From NCBI GenBank assembly GCA_024688095.1, contig JAILEJ010000151.1:1-41967 (forward strand): DNA of 41,967 bases, in the 5' to 3' direction. Shown here in pieces: positions 17,141 to 25,735 of this stretch. The translations under genes and the position numbers were made by a program. Each line of letters starts with the position of its first letter. Within the stretch, counting starts at the first letter, position 1. Under the pieces are notes generated by a model. That model had not been told where the DNA came from and ran no database searches. It worked only from the letters and a program-made list of their open reading frames with translations. This DNA is from Butyrivibrio sp. Lineage in GTDB: Bacteria; Bacillota; Clostridia; Lachnospirales; Lachnospiraceae.

Positions 17141-17495
17141 AAAAAACCTCCATTGTTTTGATATTTATATTATAAATCATTTTGAGGTTAATAAACAGAA
17201 ATACGTGCTTTATCATGGTTTTGAGCATTATGTTTTTTGTGTGTTTGTTTTTTCTATATTAAATATAAAAAAAATCTATAATTTATATAAAATCAATTTT
17301 ATTTTAAACACAAAATGACAAAATAGCGCTAAAATATATATGTATATACACTTTACTGCGAATTATATTTTAAACTGAATAAACGACGGTTATCTAGCAT
17401 TTGAGGGGTGTTGAAAACTGTTTGAGGAGAGGCTTAAATTATTTGATACAAGCGCATTAAAGTGATAAGTTTTCCGATTGGAGGGTCATTTTCTT
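17141..17495. other. AT-rich intergenic region between the ACT-domain gene and the chemoreceptor gene
   Basis: This 355-base divergent spacer contains no gene. On the minus strand a TATAAT box (plus-strand ATTATA at 17169-17174) lies about 29 bases before the ACT-domain start codon, with only a poor -35 match. On the plus strand there are the short palindrome TAGCGCTA near 17324 and two TTTGAGG-like repeats near 17400 and 17421, but no confident promoter for the chemoreceptor. A CCGATT near 17474 is too close to TAAA for a sigma-28 promoter. Confidence 0.5.
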
Positions 17496-19196
17496 ATGAG
17501 AAGGAATCAAAAACTGATAGTTCATTTGATGAGTATTTTTCTAGGTGCACTTGTAATTGTAAGTATTCTGCTTGTAATTGTTGGAGCAATTGAAGTGTCA
17601 AATGCTTACACTGTAATGTTTGAAGCTCAGCTCCAAACTGCTTCAGAGCATATAGCCAGTCAGTTTACATATGAGTGGGAAGGAGACTGGTTCATTTCAG
17701 AAAGTGGTGAGCTTGGAAAAGGTGAGATAATTGTAGGAGATCAGATATTAACTCTTAGCAAAGATTTAAAAGCAAAAACAGAGCTGGATTATACTATTTG
17801 TTATGAAACTACCAGAATGGTATCAACTCTGTCAGGTGCTGAAGGGACAAAAGTAGATGATATTGTTGCACAGACTGTTTATCAGCAAAAAGAAGAATAT
17901 CTGGATGATAATGTTATTATCAATGGTGAAAGATATTTTGCATATTATACGCCAATGTATAATGATGATGGCAGTATAGCTGGTATGATTGCTGCAAACA
18001 GGAAAGCAAATGTACTTACGTCAGCAGTTAATAAAGCAATTATTATAATGGTAGTAATTGCGATTATATTTGTTGCAATTGTTCTTGGAATAGGAATCAG
18101 TATTTCATTATCAACAACAAAAGTAATGACAAATATTGTTGATTCACTTAAGACTCTTTCTGAAGGAAAGCTTTCAATTCATATTGATCCGTCAGCGCTT
18201 GCAAGAAAGGATGAACTTGGTACAATAGCACAGAGTACAAAAAATCTTGATGATGAATTGTGTGATGTAATACGAGTTACAAAAGGTCTTTCTAATGACG
18301 TTACTAAGTCAGGGGATGAGCTCTCCAGTTCTTCAGAGCAGGCATCACAGGCATCCGGTCAGGTTACAATTGCAGTTGATGAAATCAGTAGAGGTGCAGT
18401 AAGCCAGGCTGAGAGTATCCAGTCATCTGCTGGAAATACAAATGACATTGGCTTTGACATTGACAGTATTTCTGATAATATAGAAGAGCTTACTGAATAT
18501 ACTAATAATATGAAGGCAGCATGTAATAATGCTATGCAGGCTCTTAATCAGGTACTTGATCAGAATGCAACAGTAATAGATCAGATGAGAGAAATTGATG
18601 AGCAGATTAAATCAACAAATGAAGCTGTACAGGATATTTCTGAAGCATCAGATATTATTACATCTATTTCAAGTCAGACAAATCTTCTTTCACTAAATGC
18701 ATCTATTGAGGCTGCACGTGCAGGTGATGCGGGTAAAGGATTTGCAGTTGTTGCCACAGAAATTGGACAGCTTGCTGAACAGAGTAGAGTTGCGGCAGTT
18801 AAGATTAACAAGATAGTAGAAAATCTTGTAGTTGAATCTCAGAAGAGTGTTGATACTCTTGATGAACTCAATAAGGGAATTGAAGAACAGAACAGACAGC
18901 TTGATTCAACCAGAACAGATATGGATACAATGGTTGTAGATGTGGACAATGTTGCTACAAGTTCTGCCAGCATTTCAGAAAGAATCAATACACTTAATGG
19001 ATCAAAGAATAGCCTTATTGATATTATTCAGGATCTGTCAGCTATTTCTGAAGAGAACGCTGCATCAACCGAAGAAACAAATGCATCCATGGAAGAACTG
19101 AATGCTACATTTGATGTAATTAGTAATTCAGCACATGAACTTAAAAATCTGGCTAAACAGCTTGATGAAAAGATTAATTTCTTCCATTTTGATTAA
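17496..19196 (+). CDS. Methyl-accepting chemotaxis protein with an extracellular Cache-type sensor
   Basis: A 566-residue transmembrane chemoreceptor. Membrane helix one lies at about 8-32 and helix two at about 180-203; between them is an extracellular sensor of about 145 residues with a single-Cache look ([20 protein letters not shown] near its end). A HAMP linker follows (204-257). The cytoplasmic coiled coil has the highly conserved tip at about 390-425 ([20 protein letters not shown], then [18 protein letters not shown]), where CheA and CheW dock. There is no C-terminal pentapeptide tether. ATG 17496 follows GGAGGG by ten bases and is preferred over TTG 17478. No other chemotaxis gene is adjacent, but cheR and a CheC-like gene lie further along the window. 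The ligand is unknown. Confidence 0.95.
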   Translation: MRRNQKLIVHLMSIFLGALVIVSILLVIVGAIEVSNAYTVMFEAQLQTASEHIASQFTYEWEGDWFISESGELGKGEIIVGDQILTLSKDLKAKTELDYTICYETTRMVSTLSGAEGTKVDDIVAQTVYQQKEEYLDDNVIINGERYFAYYTPMYNDDGSIAGMIAANRKANVLTSAVNKAIIIMVVIAIIFVAIVLGIGISISLSTTKVMTNIVDSLKTLSEGKLSIHIDPSALARKDELGTIAQSTKNLDDELCDVIRVTKGLSNDVTKSGDELSSSSEQASQASGQVTIAVDEISRGAVSQAESIQSSAGNTNDIGFDIDSISDNIEELTEYTNNMKAACNNAMQALNQVLDQNATVIDQMREIDEQIKSTNEAVQDISEASDIITSISSQTNLLSLNASIEAARAGDAGKGFAVVATEIGQLAEQSRVAAVKINKIVENLVVESQKSVDTLDELNKGIEEQNRQLDSTRTDMDTMVVDVDNVATSSASISERINTLNGSKNSLIDIIQDLSAISEENAASTEETNASMEELNATFDVISNSAHELKNLAKQLDEKINFFHFD

Positions 19197-19216
19197 ACTT
19201 TATCTATTTCAGAAAC

Positions 19217-19258
19217 ATATAGATTATTGATTTTCATCTAAAAATCAATAATCTATAT
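19217..19258 (+). terminator. Perfect 18-base-pair hairpin after the chemoreceptor gene
   Basis: ATATAGATTATTGATTTT (19217-19234) pairs perfectly with 19241-19258 around a six-base loop. It lies 20 bases after the stop codon. It lacks a long T run after the stem, so termination is likely but not certain; it may mainly protect the 3' end. Confidence 0.6.
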
Positions 19259-19340
19259 TATATAAATGTTTATGATACAGTAATTTGTAAATTAAAAAAT
19301 TGAATATGTAGAGCAAAAAGGCTCTTGGTGGGGATCAGAT

Positions 19341-21110
19341 ATGATTATGTTTATTGTTATTATGTTTTTTTATTTTGTTATTCTCTGGCTTTCTAAATGT
19401 AGTCAAATCGGATGGCTGCTAGGGGCCTTTTTGTTTGTAATTTTCTTTGCAGGTTTTATATCTAAGGGTGGGAAATTTGCTAAATTAACAGGCATATTAA
19501 AGATTTGTCCATGGATTGGACTTATAGTATTTCTTGTAATATTTACAATGATTTCGCAGCCTCCGGTAAAGAGAGTACCGGCAGTAAGCGTAAAAAATCC
19601 TGTTGAAACAGGAGTGATAAGTGTCTCAGAGGGTGATATTTCAGGTGTATATAACGAGGATCAGACAGTTGAGGTATATGCAGGAATACCATATGCCAAG
19701 CCTCCTGTTGGAGAGCTAAGATGGAAAGAAACTCAGCCTGCAGAGAGTTGGGACGGAGTTCTTAAATGTGATGAATTTGGCCCTATGTCTATGCAGTCAA
19801 GAAGTGGAACTATTTATAATTCTCTGGTAGATCTTGTTATATATAAAAGACTAAATTTTGGCTTTGATGATAATTATATTGAGGAAATGAGTGAAGACAG
19901 TCTTTATCTTAACGTTTGGAAACCAGCTGGAGATGTTTCAGGGCTTCCTGTTGTTTTTTTTGTACATGGTGGTTCACTTATGACAGGACAGAGTTCATAC
20001 GGAGATTACAATGGGGAGACCTTTGCCAAAGAAGGAGTAATTTTTGTAAATTTTGCATACAGGTTAAACATATTTGGATATATGGCAGAAGAGGGACTTG
20101 CAGCAGAATCTGCAAATGGAACAACTGGTAATTATGGGCTACTTGATCAGATTCAGGCATTAAAATGGGTAAAGGAAAATATAAGTGCTTTTGGAGGTGA
20201 CCCTAATAATATTACTATAGCAGGTGAATCAGCAGGCTCATCAAGTGTTAATGCATTATGTGTTTCTCCGCTTACAGAAGGGCTATTTAGGCGTGCAATT
20301 GCAGAAAGTAGTGGAATTACTGCAAAGAAACCATATCATACCTTCAGGGACCTCACAGACGCATTATCGATGGGCAAAGATATAATGTTTGAATTTGGAG
20401 TATCAGATGTTACTGAGTTAAGAAATCTTAGCGCGGAGGAACTGTTAAATACATCATACTCTAACAGTGCAATGACTGTTGATGGATATGCAATTACAGA
20501 ACAGCCTTATCTTACATATGAAAAGGGCAATAATCATGAAGAAGCTTTATTAAATGGCTATAATGCCAATGAAGCAGAAGTATTTAATTATTTTGTAGGA
20601 AAAATAACTCCTGATAATCTAAGCGAAAGATTGCAGACAGTTCTTGGAGATTATACTGATGAAGCTATAGACTTGTATAAACCAAAGACTAATGCTGATG
20701 CGAAGGCAGCATTTAACAGTATCTTAAGCGCAGCCTGGTTTGAATATAGTCACCATACCTGGTCAGATTATATGGCAGATCAGGAAAAACCAGTTTATCT
20801 TTATTATTTCTCTAAAGAAAACAGTGGATTATCTAATAAACATGCAGGTGAGATGCCTTATGCTTATGGAAATATTGATACAAGTCAGCTTGCATTTGAT
20901 GAGTCTGATAAGGAGCTTTCGGATATAATGGTAACCTACTGGATTAATTTTGCTAAAACAGGTGATCCAAATGGAGAAGGTGTTCCGGAATGGATTGATT
21001 ATAAGGAAAACAGGGATCAGCTTATTGAATTTAATAATGAAATTCAGATGATAAATAATCCTTTTAATAAGATGAATGAATTTCTTGACAGTTATCAAAA
21101 CGGTTTATAA
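19341..21110 (+). CDS. Membrane-anchored type B carboxylesterase
   Basis: This 589-residue alpha/beta hydrolase has an unusual start: about 72 residues with three predicted membrane segments (2-18, 24-40, 57-72) and no lipobox or cleavable signal, so the enzyme is probably tethered to the membrane. The catalytic part begins near 90 and shows YAGIPYAKPPVGELRW, the signature EDSLYLNVW (185-193), oxyanion loop HGG (209-211), nucleophile elbow GESAG with Ser297, and the catalytic His in HAGEMPYAYGN. This family cleaves esters such as acetyl, feruloyl or xenobiotic esters; the substrate here is unknown. Neighbours give no pathway hint. The ATG follows GGTGGGG by about seven bases. Confidence 0.92.
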   Translation: MIMFIVIMFFYFVILWLSKCSQIGWLLGAFLFVIFFAGFISKGGKFAKLTGILKICPWIGLIVFLVIFTMISQPPVKRVPAVSVKNPVETGVISVSEGDISGVYNEDQTVEVYAGIPYAKPPVGELRWKETQPAESWDGVLKCDEFGPMSMQSRSGTIYNSLVDLVIYKRLNFGFDDNYIEEMSEDSLYLNVWKPAGDVSGLPVVFFVHGGSLMTGQSSYGDYNGETFAKEGVIFVNFAYRLNIFGYMAEEGLAAESANGTTGNYGLLDQIQALKWVKENISAFGGDPNNITIAGESAGSSSVNALCVSPLTEGLFRRAIAESSGITAKKPYHTFRDLTDALSMGKDIMFEFGVSDVTELRNLSAEELLNTSYSNSAMTVDGYAITEQPYLTYEKGNNHEEALLNGYNANEAEVFNYFVGKITPDNLSERLQTVLGDYTDEAIDLYKPKTNADAKAAFNSILSAAWFEYSHHTWSDYMADQEKPVYLYYFSKENSGLSNKHAGEMPYAYGNIDTSQLAFDESDKELSDIMVTYWINFAKTGDPNGEGVPEWIDYKENRDQLIEFNNEIQMINNPFNKMNEFLDSYQNGL

Positions 21111-21122
21111 TCAATATGTTAT

Positions 21123-21150
21123 ATTAAGAAACATTTAATGCTTTCTTAAT
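21123..21150 (+). other. Hairpin after the carboxylesterase gene
   Basis: ATTAAGAAA (21123-21131) pairs with TTTCTTAAT (21142-21150) around ten bases. No T run follows. It may mark the 3' end of the esterase transcript. The last base of its 3' arm is the first base of the next gene's -35 box. Confidence 0.4.
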
Positions 21151-21178
21151 TGAATTAGGAAGATGGATGATTTATATT
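21150..21178 (+). promoter_or_regulatory. Sigma-A-type promoter of the 51-residue ORF
   Basis: TTGAAT (21150-21155) and TATATT (21173-21178) are separated by 17 bases. Transcription would begin near 21185, 43 bases before the small ORF. Confidence 0.6.
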
Positions 21179-21227
21179 TACTATGCTACTTGAAACAGGT
21201 GTTTTTTGAAAAAGGAGCGTATAAATC

Positions 21228-21383
21228 ATGGAAGAGTGCATGAAAGTTTTAGATCGTATTATGGATCAGGTTTATAATCATCCTGAAGAAATGAGAAAAA
21301 GAATTCTTAAAAACTCTACTGCTTATATTTCTAATCAAGAGAATAAATCTCAAAACAACTCAGAAATGTTAACAACCGTATAA
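21228..21383 (+). CDS. Small protein of unknown function (51 residues)
   Basis: This short ORF starts MEECMKVLDRIMDQVYNHPE and ends SEMLTTV. It has an AAAGGAG binding site ending about ten bases before the ATG, a well-spaced promoter upstream and a terminator eight bases after the stop, so it appears to be a complete single-gene unit. The first 35 residues look helical and amphipathic; the tail is Asn/Ser/Gln-rich. There is no membrane segment and no domain I recognise. It lies between the carboxylesterase and the convergent fructose operon. Confidence 0.65.
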   Translation: MEECMKVLDRIMDQVYNHPEEMRKRILKNSTAYISNQENKSQNNSEMLTTV

Positions 21384-21390
21384 AAATATA

Positions 21391-21424
21391 AAAGAGGTGT
21401 GGCAAAGATGTCACACCTCTTTCT
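21391..21424. terminator. Bidirectional terminator between the small ORF and ptsI
   Basis: AAAGAGGTGTG (21391-21401) pairs perfectly with CACACCTCTTT (21412-21422) around a ten-base loop. A T-rich tail follows on the plus strand, and an even better T-rich tail follows on the minus strand, so it can end both convergent transcripts. Confidence 0.85.
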
Positions 21425-21430
21425 TTGATT

Positions 21431-21461
21431 ACAGACACACATTTTATATGCGTGTGCCTGT
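21431..21461 (-). terminator. Second hairpin downstream of ptsI
   Basis: ACAGACACAC (21431-21440) pairs with GTGTGCCTGT (21452-21461) with one mismatch. It lies 15 bases beyond the ptsI stop on the minus strand, ahead of the stronger terminator at 21391. Confidence 0.5.
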
Positions 21462-21475
21462 TTATAATTTGTAAA

Positions 21476-23182
21476 TTAGTCTTTTGCAGCAGCCTTTAAT
21501 GCAGCTACAATTTCTGATTCTGTCTTAAGTGAGAGTACCTTTGCAGCGAGTTCGTCTGCTTCAGCTTTACTCCATTTTGATATAATGCATCTTGCTGTTA
21601 ATACAAGAACCGGATTCACACTATATTCAGTAAGACCAAAGGATATTAAAAGTGGAATCATCAGAGGATCAGCAGCAGCTTCTCCACACATACCAACAGG
21701 TATTCCTGCTTTTACACCACACTCAATTATGTGCTTTATAGACCTGAGAACTGATGGCTGGAAAGTTGAATATAGATAAGCTACATCAGCATTTCCACGG
21801 TCTACACTCATTGTATACTGTGTAAGGTCATTTGTTCCGATTGAGAAGAAATCACTTTCTTCTGCAAGCATATCTGCAATGAGAGAAGCAGAAGGTGTTT
21901 CTATCATGCACCCAACTTCAATGTTTTTGTCGTAGTCGATATTATTAGAATCAAAATCTTTCTTTATTTCCTCGACCATTGCTTTGACACTTCTGATTTC
22001 ATCAACACAGGTTACAAGCGGAACCATTATTTTTACCTTACCAAAAGCACTGGCTCTCATAATTGCACGAAGCTGGATAGTGTATTTATCTTTGTTTCCA
22101 AGACAGTATCTTACAGCTCTGTAACCAAGAAACGGATTATCTTCCTTTTTCATTTCGAGATAAGGGATGTCTTTATCGCCGCCAATGTCCAGTGTCCTGA
22201 TAATTACATCTTTGCCATTCATGGTTTCAACAGCTTCCTTGTATGCAGCAAACTGTTCTTCCTCAGTTGGAAGATGATTGTTGTCCATAAACAGAAATTC
22301 TGAACGGAAAAGACCAATTCCTTCGCCATCGCATTCAACAGCTTTTTTGGCATCCTTAGGAGTTCCTATATTACAGAAGAGTTCAACCTTTGTGCCATCT
22401 GCTGTGACAGTTTCTTTACCTTTAAACTTATCAAGCTCTGCCTGTTTACGAATGAATTCTTCTCGTTTTATCACATACTGCGAAAGAATGTCGCCGTCAG
22501 GATTAATATATACATCACCTTCTGTACCATCTATAATTGCGCTGTCTTTGTCCTTTACCAGTTCAGTTATATTAGGAACACTTAGTACTGCAGGTATTTC
22601 CAGTGCTCTTGCAAGGATAGCAGAGTGAGATGTCTTACCGCCTATTTCTGTAATGATTCCAGCCACATTTTCCTTAACTATCTGAGAAGTCATGGAAGGA
22701 GTGAGATCCTTGGCAACCAGTACAGTTCCCTTTGGAACTTTGCTGATATCTATATCTTCAATTCCAAGCAGAATTTTGAGAAGACTGACCTTTATATCAG
22801 CAATATCAGAAGCTCTTTGTCTCATCATTTCATCATCCATTTTGGAAAACATACCATAGAACATATCACAAACGGCTTCAACAGCGCTTTCTGCACATTG
22901 TCCGGCATCAATCATTTTAGACATTTCACCTGACATTGTCGGATCTGAAATCATGAAAAGATGTCCCTCTAGAATTTCAGCTTCCTTTGGACCGATTCTC
23001 TTACGTATATCGTCAGCCATTTCCTTGGTTTCAGTTTTGAATTTTTCGATAGCAGCTTCAAATCTTTGCTTTTCAGCTGCAGTATCTTCAATTTTTTTAT
23101 TATCATATTTGAGTTCATGTTCTACAATCAGAACAATGCTTCCAATTCCGATTCCGCGAGATGCGGCTATTCCTTTATACAT
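21476..23182 (-). CDS. ptsI: PTS Enzyme I (phosphoenolpyruvate-protein phosphotransferase)
   Basis: Enzyme I takes phosphate from phosphoenolpyruvate and passes it to HPr, the first step of the sugar phosphotransferase system. The 568-residue protein has the normal length and order: an N-terminal HPr-binding domain (KGIAASRGIGIG at the start), the phospho-histidine loop GGKTSHSAILARALEIPAV with His186, and the C-terminal PEP-binding barrel with ADGTKVELFCNIG, GIGLFRSEFLFM, FLGYRAVRYCL, FSIGTNDLTQYTMSVDRGN and the catalytic Cys in GMCGEAAADP. GGAGG lies six bases before the ATG. It is the last gene of the fructose operon, next to its partner ptsH. Confidence 0.97.
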   Translation of the reverse strand: MYKGIAASRGIGIGSIVLIVEHELKYDNKKIEDTAAEKQRFEAAIEKFKTETKEMADDIRKRIGPKEAEILEGHLFMISDPTMSGEMSKMIDAGQCAESAVEAVCDMFYGMFSKMDDEMMRQRASDIADIKVSLLKILLGIEDIDISKVPKGTVLVAKDLTPSMTSQIVKENVAGIITEIGGKTSHSAILARALEIPAVLSVPNITELVKDKDSAIIDGTEGDVYINPDGDILSQYVIKREEFIRKQAELDKFKGKETVTADGTKVELFCNIGTPKDAKKAVECDGEGIGLFRSEFLFMDNNHLPTEEEQFAAYKEAVETMNGKDVIIRTLDIGGDKDIPYLEMKKEDNPFLGYRAVRYCLGNKDKYTIQLRAIMRASAFGKVKIMVPLVTCVDEIRSVKAMVEEIKKDFDSNNIDYDKNIEVGCMIETPSASLIADMLAEESDFFSIGTNDLTQYTMSVDRGNADVAYLYSTFQPSVLRSIKHIIECGVKAGIPVGMCGEAAADPLMIPLLISFGLTEYSVNPVLVLTARCIISKWSKAEADELAAKVLSLKTESEIVAALKAAAKD

Positions 23183-23240
23183 AGAAATCCTCCAATATTA
23201 TTAAAGCTTTAATTCTTTATTATTATTTTAGAAGGAGAAT

Positions 23241-23504
23241 TTAGTCACCTAAACCACTTTCTACCATTTCTACAGCAGCCTTAAGTGCTTCAGCTTCATC
23301 TGGTCCGTCACACTGAATTTCTATTTCAGCACCGCATTTAATGCAGGCAGACATAAGCATCATTACACTTTTACAATCGTATGTATTTCCGTTAAATACA
23401 ATTTTTACATCACTTGTAAAAGTTGTCATTTTCTGACTCATAACGCTTGCTGGACGCATGTGCATTCCCTGTTCATTAGTTACTGTTACTTTCTGAGATA
23501 CCAT
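23241..23504 (-). CDS. ptsH: Phosphocarrier protein HPr
   Basis: HPr relays phosphate from Enzyme I to sugar-specific EIIA domains. The 87-residue protein has the active-site His at position 15 and the regulatory Ser at position 46 (DCKSVMMLM), the site used by HPr kinase in Firmicutes. The active-site motif is GMHMRPAS where GLHARPA is usual, and the Ser46 region reads KSVMMLMSACIKCG rather than the usual KSIMGVMSLG-like form, with two cysteines. Both key residues remain, so it should be active, though it may be a specialised HPr for the fructose system. It lies between fruA and ptsI. Confidence 0.95.
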   Translation of the reverse strand: MVSQKVTVTNEQGMHMRPASVMSQKMTTFTSDVKIVFNGNTYDCKSVMMLMSACIKCGAEIEIQCDGPDEAEALKAAVEMVESGLGD

Positions 23505-23545
23505 AATTAATTCCTTTCATATATAAAACTATTTTTATTAAAAGC

Positions 23546-25612
23546 TTATTCGGCGTCTTTTTTCAAGAAACCAAGCATTACAGCTGTAATGATTGAACCA
23601 ATTAGCCATGCTACGATGTAAAGTAATGGATTACCTACTGTTGCGAATACGAATATTCCACCGTGAGGAGCCATAAGTGTACATCCAAAGAGTGCTGAAA
23701 GAAGACCAGCTACTGCTGAACCAACGAATGTGCAAGGGATAACGTGTGCAGGATCTGCTGCAGCAAATGGGATAGCACCTTCTGTAATGAATGAACAACC
23801 CATAACTACGTTAGAAATCCATGTTTCCTGTTCAGCCTTTGTAAACTTCTTAGGGAAAACCTTACATGCAATTGCAATACCAACTGGAGGAACCATACCA
23901 CCAACCATGATTGCTGCCATTGCGATGTAGCAAGCCTTTACTGCTGGATCTGAAGCAGATGCTCCACCAGCCATAAGGTCAGCAGCTGTTCCGAGCATAC
24001 CTGTACCGAATACATAAGCAGCCTTGTTTATTGGACCACCCATATCAATTGCCATCATACCACCAAGGATAAGACCAAGGAGAGCAATAAGTCCGGCATC
24101 TGAAAGAGCTGTAAGCATTGTGCTAAGTCCTGTATTGATAAGAGCAATAATCGGGTTCAGTATGAAGCACATAAGAACACCAATAATGAAGATACCGCAA
24201 AGTGGATAGATAAGTATTGGCTTGATTCCTTCGAGTGATTTTGGGAAGCCTGAAGTGATTTTCTTAAGCCAGAGTACAATTGCACCTGCAAGGAAACCTG
24301 CAGCTATACCACCAAGGAAACCGGAAACAGTACTTCCACCTGTCTGGAATGCAAAACCACCAATGAATTTCTGGAAGCCTGAAAGGTTATCTGCAAGAAC
24401 ATTATCTGCACCCCAAATATATGAAGTTATTGCTGCGTTACCATTTGCAGCAAGAAGACCTCCGGTAAAACCGACTGCAAGACCAGGTCTGTCAGCAATT
24501 GACTCAGCAATAAATCCGGCAAGTACTGGAACCATAAGACCCATTGCAAGACCGCCAACATATTTAAAGAATGCTGAAAGTGGAGTCATTGTACCAAAGT
24601 TTCCACCACCGGTTGTACCATAGCCACAAATTGTATCTATAAGGAATGCTATAGCAACTAAAATACCGCCGCCAACAACGAATGGGAGCATATGTGAAAC
24701 ACCATTCATAAGGTGCTTATAGAATTTACGGCCCATTGTTTCATTTCCGTCAAAGCTTTCTTTCTTGGAAGAACCGCCGGAATGATGATAAACGGATACA
24801 TTTCCGGATACAGCTTTGTCAAGAAGGTCAGATGCTTTATGAATTGCATCAGCAGTAGACGCCATTATTACCTTCTTTCCATCAAAACGTGACATTTCAA
24901 CGTTCTTATCAGCAGCTACGATTACTACCTCAGCATCTGCAATTTCTTTATCTGTAAGAACATTTTTGGCTCCGCCTGATCCGTTTGTCTCAACCTTCAT
25001 GGAAATGCCTCTTTCCTGAGCCTTTTGCTCAAGGGATTCGGCTGCCATATATGTGTGAGCAATACCGGTAGGGCATGCTGTAATACCTACAAATCTGTAG
25101 GAAGAAGATTTTGGAGCAGAAGCAGCAGCCTCTACAGGTTTTGAAGCGGCATCTTTTTCTGCTTCCTTTGCATCTATAATATTAAGAAATTCGTCGGGAC
25201 TCTTTGCGGCAATAAGGTCAGATGCAAATTTCTGATCCATAAGAAGAGTCATAAGTTTGGATAAAACTTCCAGATGAGTATCTGCTGCTGTGTCTGGAGC
25301 TGCAATCATAAAGAACAGTTTTGATGGTGCGTTATCAAGTGCCTTATAATCAACGCCTCCAGGTACTGTCATAGCAGACAGACCGGCTTTAACAACAGAA
25401 GAGGACTTTGCGTGTGGAACAGCAATTCCCATTCCAACAGCTGTTGACCCCTTAGCCTCTCTTGCTAAAATTGCTTCCTTGTAGGCTGCAGCATCGGAAA
25501 TATTTCCGCATTTATTTTGAAGAGCAACAAGCTCATCAATGGCTGCATCCCTGTTTGGAACTGAAACACCAAGTTTAATTCCATCAGCCTTTAGTAAGTC
25601 TCTGATTTTCAT
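23546..25612 (-). CDS. fruA: PTS fructose transporter subunit EIIABC
   Basis: This 688-residue protein imports fructose and phosphorylates it to fructose-1-phosphate. Domain order is EIIA (1-150, phospho-His67 in MGIAVPHAKSSSV), EIIB (about 173-270, phospho-Cys180 in VGITACPTGIAHTYMAAESL) and the membrane EIIC domain (about 305-688, starting GVSHMLPFVVGGGILVAIAF and containing AIDMGGPINKAAYVFGTGM). The EIIABC order in one chain is typical of Firmicute FruA. It lies 123 bases downstream of fruK; the gap holds two hairpins. Its binding site GGAGAAG lies immediately after one of those hairpins. Confidence 0.96.
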   Translation of the reverse strand: MKIRDLLKADGIKLGVSVPNRDAAIDELVALQNKCGNISDAAAYKEAILAREAKGSTAVGMGIAVPHAKSSSVVKAGLSAMTVPGGVDYKALDNAPSKLFFMIAAPDTAADTHLEVLSKLMTLLMDQKFASDLIAAKSPDEFLNIIDAKEAEKDAASKPVEAAASAPKSSSYRFVGITACPTGIAHTYMAAESLEQKAQERGISMKVETNGSGGAKNVLTDKEIADAEVVIVAADKNVEMSRFDGKKVIMASTADAIHKASDLLDKAVSGNVSVYHHSGGSSKKESFDGNETMGRKFYKHLMNGVSHMLPFVVGGGILVAIAFLIDTICGYGTTGGGNFGTMTPLSAFFKYVGGLAMGLMVPVLAGFIAESIADRPGLAVGFTGGLLAANGNAAITSYIWGADNVLADNLSGFQKFIGGFAFQTGGSTVSGFLGGIAAGFLAGAIVLWLKKITSGFPKSLEGIKPILIYPLCGIFIIGVLMCFILNPIIALINTGLSTMLTALSDAGLIALLGLILGGMMAIDMGGPINKAAYVFGTGMLGTAADLMAGGASASDPAVKACYIAMAAIMVGGMVPPVGIAIACKVFPKKFTKAEQETWISNVVMGCSFITEGAIPFAAADPAHVIPCTFVGSAVAGLLSALFGCTLMAPHGGIFVFATVGNPLLYIVAWLIGSIITAVMLGFLKKDAE

Positions 25613-25626
25613 ATCTTCTCCATTTC

Positions 25627-25645
25627 CGTATCAGTTAAACTGATA
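25627..25645 (-). other. Palindrome just upstream of the fruA ribosome binding site
   Basis: GTATCAGTT and AACTGATAC form a nine-base-pair inverted repeat around a single central base, ending about eight bases before the fruA ribosome binding site. It could be an operator or an RNA stem affecting fruA translation. The one-base centre makes a DNA operator at least as likely as an RNA hairpin. Confidence 0.45.
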
Positions 25646-25678
25646 CTAACCCATATACATATAATTTTTATATCCAAA

Positions 25679-25708
25679 ATGTATCTATATATGCATCTAT
25701 AGATACAT
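25679..25708 (-). other. Hairpin in the fruK-fruA gap
   Basis: ATGTATCTATA (25679-25689) pairs perfectly with TATAGATACAT (25698-25708), an 11-base-pair stem with an eight-base loop. On the minus strand it follows the fruK stop by about 27 bases and precedes fruA. Without a T run it is more likely an mRNA-processing or stability element than a full terminator. Confidence 0.5.
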
Positions 25709-25735
25709 AATGTTCAAAATAAATTTTGCTATAGA

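Noticed and set aside
17435-17480. TAAA and CCGATT elements as a sigma-28 promoter for the chemoreceptor
   Set aside because: The nearest TAAA is only 11 bases from the CCGATT element and the next is far too distant, unlike the 15-base spacing seen at 8496.
24222-24623. 133-codon plus-strand ORF opposite fruA
   Set aside because: It is antisense to the EIIC domain of fruA, has no ribosome binding site, and its composition is that expected from the complementary strand of a biased gene.
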